A stretch of DNA of 64,000 nt, from positions 27,781,860-27,845,859 of the forward strand of contig OW388293.1 in the NCBI GenBank assembly GCA_936450465.1. The letters run 5' to 3'. This document shows positions 49,201-55,200 of this stretch, piece after piece. Numbering within the stretch: position 1 is the first letter of the stretch; every line of letters begins with the position of its first letter. This DNA comes from Gibbula magus (Eukaryota; Mollusca; Gastropoda; Trochida; Trochidae). The notes below the pieces were generated by a model, which was not told the DNA's origin, made no database searches, and saw only the letters and a program-made list of their open reading frames with translations. Position numbers and translations under genes: made by a program.

Positions 49201-52200
49201 GCAACCGAGAGAAGGCTCCGGATCTGTCTCGTGAATAAACTAAGGGAGTCCCCCTGTCGGGGGGCACTGGTAACCCCAAGGAAAATAGCACCGGAGCTTT
49301 AGCGCAAGTGCAGTCGATACGTATTTGGAGGAGGAGGAGGAATCCAGGCGTTCTGTCTCGCTCGTCGAGCTTATGAGGGAGACGCGTGATCGGGTGGCAA
49401 TCACTATCCCTCAGACACTTGTTCCAGCACCCCGAGCAGGTCACTGAGGATTTATGTTGACCAGGGGAGGCCTTTGCTCCCAGCAAGCCTCCCGCGACTA
49501 GGTTACGTATTCTAGATAGTCTGATGGCCGAGGCGATCAATCCTCTCCTTTCTGGTGCCCGTACAAAATCTGATCTAACAGAGCTTAACAAGCGGTATCA
49601 GTTGGGGGAGGACGGTCTCTTCGACCTTCCGGTTATCGGTGAGTGCGTCCTAACCTCTGTCACCCTGTCAGGCTCGCAAGAGCAGCCTTCTGTAGGTAGA
49701 CAGGGCTGGCGACTGCTTCCATTTCCAGTGCAAGCTGCCATGTTTAAGGCCGAATTCCATGCCCATGAGGACACGTTTAGGAACGGAACCCAACAACTTT
49801 GTGTGGCGGTGCACACGGCCTGCCTTGCTGCTATGCAGGCGAAGGATTTGGTTGAGATGAAGGAAGCGGGCACTAAGGTATCAATCTTCCAGAGGCAGCT
49901 GTCTAGCTATCTGGCCCAGGACTCAATTCGGAGTGCCGCGAGCCCGATAATGGGCGCTGTGATGGGGATGTGCCGGCTGTGGCTGATGACGTCCAAGTAC
50001 TCACAGACCACACGCCTCACGCTGCAGAACCTGCTCTTCAGGTTGGGGTCCACCCTCTTCCCTGGATCGCAGGCTGTAGTAGGGAAGCTGCTGAGCAAAA
50101 GGTTGCTTTCGAGGACTCTAAGGTGCTCCTTGAGGATCCTGCTCCGCAACAAAAGCTTGCGCGGCCTCCACCCCCCCTGACGGACTTTACCCCACGCCGG
50201 GGGGTGCGAGTCAGACTTCTTGGAACTCATGGGTTACAAGAAGAAGTACAAGGGAAAGGGAAAGAAATGGCAGAACTGCAGGGGCAATCAAGGCCAGCAG
50301 ATTTCGGAGCTGAGGGAAGCCAAACAAACAGACCTAGGCGCACTGATGCCCGTGTCAACACCAAAAATTTCGGCAGCTCAAACGCTGTCCTCACCTCCAA
50401 TACCTGGGTCCTGTCCACACTCAGGGAGGGCCACTTACCACTTTTGAAGTACGACCCACCAACTTTCTCCGGGATATGGCACACAAAGGTGCCCAAGTTC
50501 CTTGTTCTCAAGAAGGACGGGGGATTCAGACCAATTCTGAACTTGAATAGCAGTCTACAGGTTCCAACTTCAAGATGGAAACCCTGAGGACGGTGATAGC
50601 ATCTGTAGAGAGGGGGGGATTGGCTTTCGTCAATATACCTCACGGATGCTTATCTCCATGTTCTGATGCACCCTGAGTTCAAGGAGTTCCTTCGGTTCTC
50701 ATTCGACATGACGTGCTACCAGTTTCGGCTGCTTCCCTTCGGCATTTCGACTGCACCGAGGGTGTTCACCAATGTTAATGTTGGTACCGGCGCAGACCGC
50801 CAGGTCACAGGGCAGGTGTTGTCATCCATACCTGGATCAGGGCCTTATCTCGAGAACTGAATCAGGAAACCACCCAGCAGGTGTTGGATATCTTGCTCAA
50901 GCTGGGTTGGATTATCAACCTGAAGAAATCAGATCTCGCCCCCAGGTAGGACCTGGTATTTCTAGTGCAAGATTCAAACAGTCTTAGGTCCCGTGTCTCT
51001 GGCCCCAGACAGGGTGTCCAGAGTGACCAGAGCAGTCCACTTGTTCCTTCAGTTGCCCACCCACTCAGCCAGGACTTGGCTTCAGTTATTGGGTCATATG
51101 GCGGCGACAGTGGACGTGGTTTGTCTAGAAATGGACAACCAGACAGCCCTGTCGTACATTCTGAAACAGGGCGGCACAGTGTCTCCATCTCTACTTCAGG
51201 AGTCGTGGCAGTTCCTACTGTGGTGTGACAAGTTCAGCATTCAGGTGATTCCTGTTTATCTCCCTGGAGTGGACAACGACATTTTGTCTCGGCGCATCCT
51301 TACACCTCACGTGTGGATGCTCGACCGGGAGATATTCAGAATTATCTCCCAGTTGTTCAGATCATTCCAGGTGGATCTGTTTGCGTCAGGGATGATGAAA
51401 CAGATACCTGTGTTCTGCTCAAGAATCCCAGATCCAAAGGCTCTAGCCAGAGACGCCTTCGCGATCGACTGGACCGACAGAGTACTGTGGGCTTTCCCAC
51501 CGGTTCCTCTGATTCCCAGGGTCCTCTCGTAGTTGACCAATCAGGCAGCTCTCCTCCTGGTGCTTATCGCACCGCTATAGACTGCCCAGAATTGGTTTCC
51601 GTCCGTACTCAGGTTTCTAGTACAGCCTCCTGTACTGTTACCCTCGCGACAGAAGGTCCTATTCCAGGAAGGGGCGCCACATCTGAATCCCAAGATTCAG
51701 TGGGTGGCTTGACCACTGTCCGGAATCGCCCCCAGGAGAGCGGTATTCCTGCAAGAGTTGCAGACACAATACTGGCTTCGAGGAGGGATTCGATGAACCT
51801 TCAGTATGAAGATCGATGGTGCGTGCTGGTGTGGCGATAGAGGGCTTCTCGATCCCTTTTCTACAGATCTAGTCGCTGTTTTGGAGTTCCTCATAAGGAC
51901 AGAGTCAGCATTAGACTGCCCGACACCTACCATCCCAAGGTCGACCACTCTTCCATGTGACGGCTCCTATCGAACTGCCGACTTTTACGCAGCCGGCCTC
52001 TTTGGATGTTCATAAAGTCCTGAAGACTTATATCAAACGTACCCGTAGTATCCGTAAGGATCAGCAATTGTTCTGCTGTTATGGGGGTAATAAGTCGGGC
52101 CTTCCGGCTTCAAAGCAGTCGATTTCTAGACGGATCGTTTCTGCTATTTTCATGAGGGCTTAGAGGCCCCAGGTCAGCTGAAAGCTCATTCGGTTAGGAT

Positions 52201-55200
52201 GGTAGCGACGTCTCAGGCGTTCGCAGCTGCCCTGCCCATCGAAGATATCTGCTCCGCCGCTATTTGGAGCCAGCCGAGCACGTACATTCGACACTACCAA
52301 CTAGACAGGTACTCTAGAGAGCGCGCAGTCGGTTCTCTCTGTAGCAGAGTTGAAACCCTCTAGATGATTGAGCTTTCGTGGTTACTCTGTTCATTGTTGA
52401 AAATTATTGTTCAGTTTTGTTCGTTTGAGTTTTCGGTCGATAATTCTTTAAGCGAGTACGTTCCGAAATTCAGGTCATGTTGACAGAATCGTAATTCTAC
52501 TTCCTGATCTCGTAGTTTTTGATCACATGACTACCGGAAACGAGACTTCAAACGATAGTTGACATAATTCTTGATATTTCTTCCGGTCTTTTCGCGGGAA
52601 TTTTGTGCTAATATTATGACAAACGAATAGTGAAACGAAGTGTTTGCGAGTGCAATATGCGCGATGTCAGCCGTCAACAATGCCATTGCTTATGGTATTT
52701 GTTTTTATTCAACACTATATTGTATTCGTAATTGAATTGAATTTAACTCGTGATTACTAATTTGTGAATAAATAAATATTTGAATATATGATTTTCAAGC
52801 AATAATTTCTCTCGAAACATTCATAACAATACCACGTGGTTTCGATCGATCATTATGCCTCAACTCTCTCAAGTGACAAAATTCTCAGGTGCATATACAC
52901 TACAGTAACAGTATGATATCATGCTTAATTTATTTTTACCTGTTCATAAAAAGGTTCCTAATAAAAAGGTTCTTTCATTTAACCAATCCTTGCCTTTGTT
53001 TTGATGTAATAATTTGATGTAAGAGTTGGTAAGTTGGGTTCAATGATATGAAGATTTAGTATCGTGATACGTATCATATCGCCTGCCTTGTGTCGGGATA
53101 CATATCGTATCCCAGTTAAGGTGCACAATACTTTGGCAATATATCGTTGGGACGAAAATTATAGTATCGTGATGCAGGGATGCAGATTCAAATTTTTGCC
53201 AGTCGGACATTTCATCTTTGACCCAAAAAGACGAACCCGGAAGTAAAATTTTTTTTATGAATAAAGTATCAGAAAGTATTACTATTTGTTGGTTCTTCAT
53301 TCATTGCATACTATTAAACATAACACGAAAGCAATTAACGATAACTATTAATTTATCATTTACATGCATAAAATGGTTCATAATTTAAAATCAATGTTTA
53401 CCAACTACGATTTACCGACAGTGCTAGTTTGAGCGAGTTTCCACAAGCGAGTTTATAAGCGAATTTGCGTCAAGATGGACGAGAAAATTCTAATAATTTA
53501 ATTGCACATAGTTCATCAAAAGTTCAAATCATGGACCAAATGATATATACCTTCTAATTAATCATTTTAAATTCAAAGGAACTCGTTTTCAATAGCGATA
53601 TAATTTACGTAAACTCACAACTCGGCAGAGCACGTGGTCCAACTATTTTCCATGCGACTATTTCCTATTCAAGATGTAGTTACGAATTTGAACTTATTCT
53701 AATAAGATTACTTTTATATTTTATTTGGAGACATATTTCGCAATTGTAAATGAATAATTATAGAATAAAAAGAACTAATGTAAACGCAAGAGTAATTGGA
53801 GTTTTTAAATTAGCGTACCTCTTTATAACGTGTGTCATCATGTAAATGCGATCGCGTGTTCGTAGCGTCATACAAACGGTGTTTGACTACATAACGTCTC
53901 GTGAAATAATATTGCTAATTATTCGTTTTTGATAGGTTTATTTATTTTGAATTTGTATAATAGCTTTACCATACATCGATATTGATCTATCATATTTTGT
54001 TACAATATGTTACCTATGTTTTATGAACGAGATATTATTAAATTTATCGAGATTCAAAGTAGCAAAATCTTAATCTGTAACAAATTCATGAAACACCGGT
54101 ACGGTGAAGCCACACGTTCATGCAATGTTTATCTTTGACAAAATTTGTTTACAATGCGATTTTAATGAAATCTTTTTCGTAAATAATGTTGTGAAATGGG
54201 TCATATCTTTCAGTCACTAAATGACACTGGAAATTTCAATTAAATATCAAACGGTAAGTGTTTTTTCTGCCGACAATTAGTAGGCCTATAATTTACTGAA
54301 GATAATGACGATTGACGTCGTGCCTCGTGCTGTGAAGAATAAATGTGACTTCTTGACTGGATCAACATATTTCAATTTCATAAACAATTATGACCGACAC
54401 AAGCAGGGCCGTTTGCCTTTATTTAATATGCTTGTAAGTTTAGTTTTCCTTTTATTTTCTGCAATCGGTCAACTGATGTCCGATAGGTCAATTTTCCATT
54501 CGGTCAAACTGGATTTACAATCGGACATGTCCGGCAAATAGACCGATTTCTGCATCCCTGTCGTGATGTATCGAATGACAAAATGTATGTCAATACCACC
54601 ACTACTAAACATGTCCTTGTGATTCATTCAGTCTGAGACATTTGTTTGTCTCAAAGAGCGCTATCTGATCCACTTGATCTCCTTCTACCAGAATTGACCA
54701 GACACGTCCAGGCTACATACTCGGTCGAGCTGTTGACAGAACCAATCATTTTGTCGGGGAACGTCGCCTTGAAGGAACAACTTGTGCTGTCCTCAGATTC
54801 TTCACTCACGCTGCTCTCTTGCTTGGTACCGAGACAGATCCACAGGTTAGCATGGAATGTGTCAATCATATGCTGCATAAGTGTAATAAACCATATATAG
54901 ATTGTGGTTTATTGTAGGACAAAGAAACGTTAGTTTTCTATTCATCAGAATGGCAAGAATAGCTAATCTTTTCAAATTCTTCTTCTAAATATGAAGTAGG
55001 AAATCTAAATTATATTAATTGTTGCTGACTTACTGGTGAAGTTTAGAGCAGAATATGGAGAACAATTTAATAAGAATTATTATGATTTGTTACCCCTTTT
55101 ATTTTCTATGCTGTCAGAAATAAGTTTATGTTTCATGCTCCAGGCTGTATCTGGTTTGGTGACGCCAGCGGTGCAGGAGGATATTGGAGAGTTTTTCTGG

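Larger units (their letters stand above)
47781..52440 (+). mobile_element. DIRS-B copy 2, 3' end missing
   Basis: The left ITR (TTTTTTTCACAAGGGATCC...CACCACTTATCAATC) sits inside the gag of the DIRS-A fragment. Gag, RT and recombinase follow, heavily mutated. Similarity to copy 1 ends near 52,440, just past GTTCAGTTTTG, so the internal complementary region, the right ITR and the rest of the DIRS-A host element are deleted. Confidence 0.8.

Noticed and set aside
54646..54900. Longer open frame over exon 21
   Set aside because: Its frame does not join exons 20 or 22 in phase. The other frame gives GRAVDRTNHF and FFTHAALLLG, which fit the RNF213 family.
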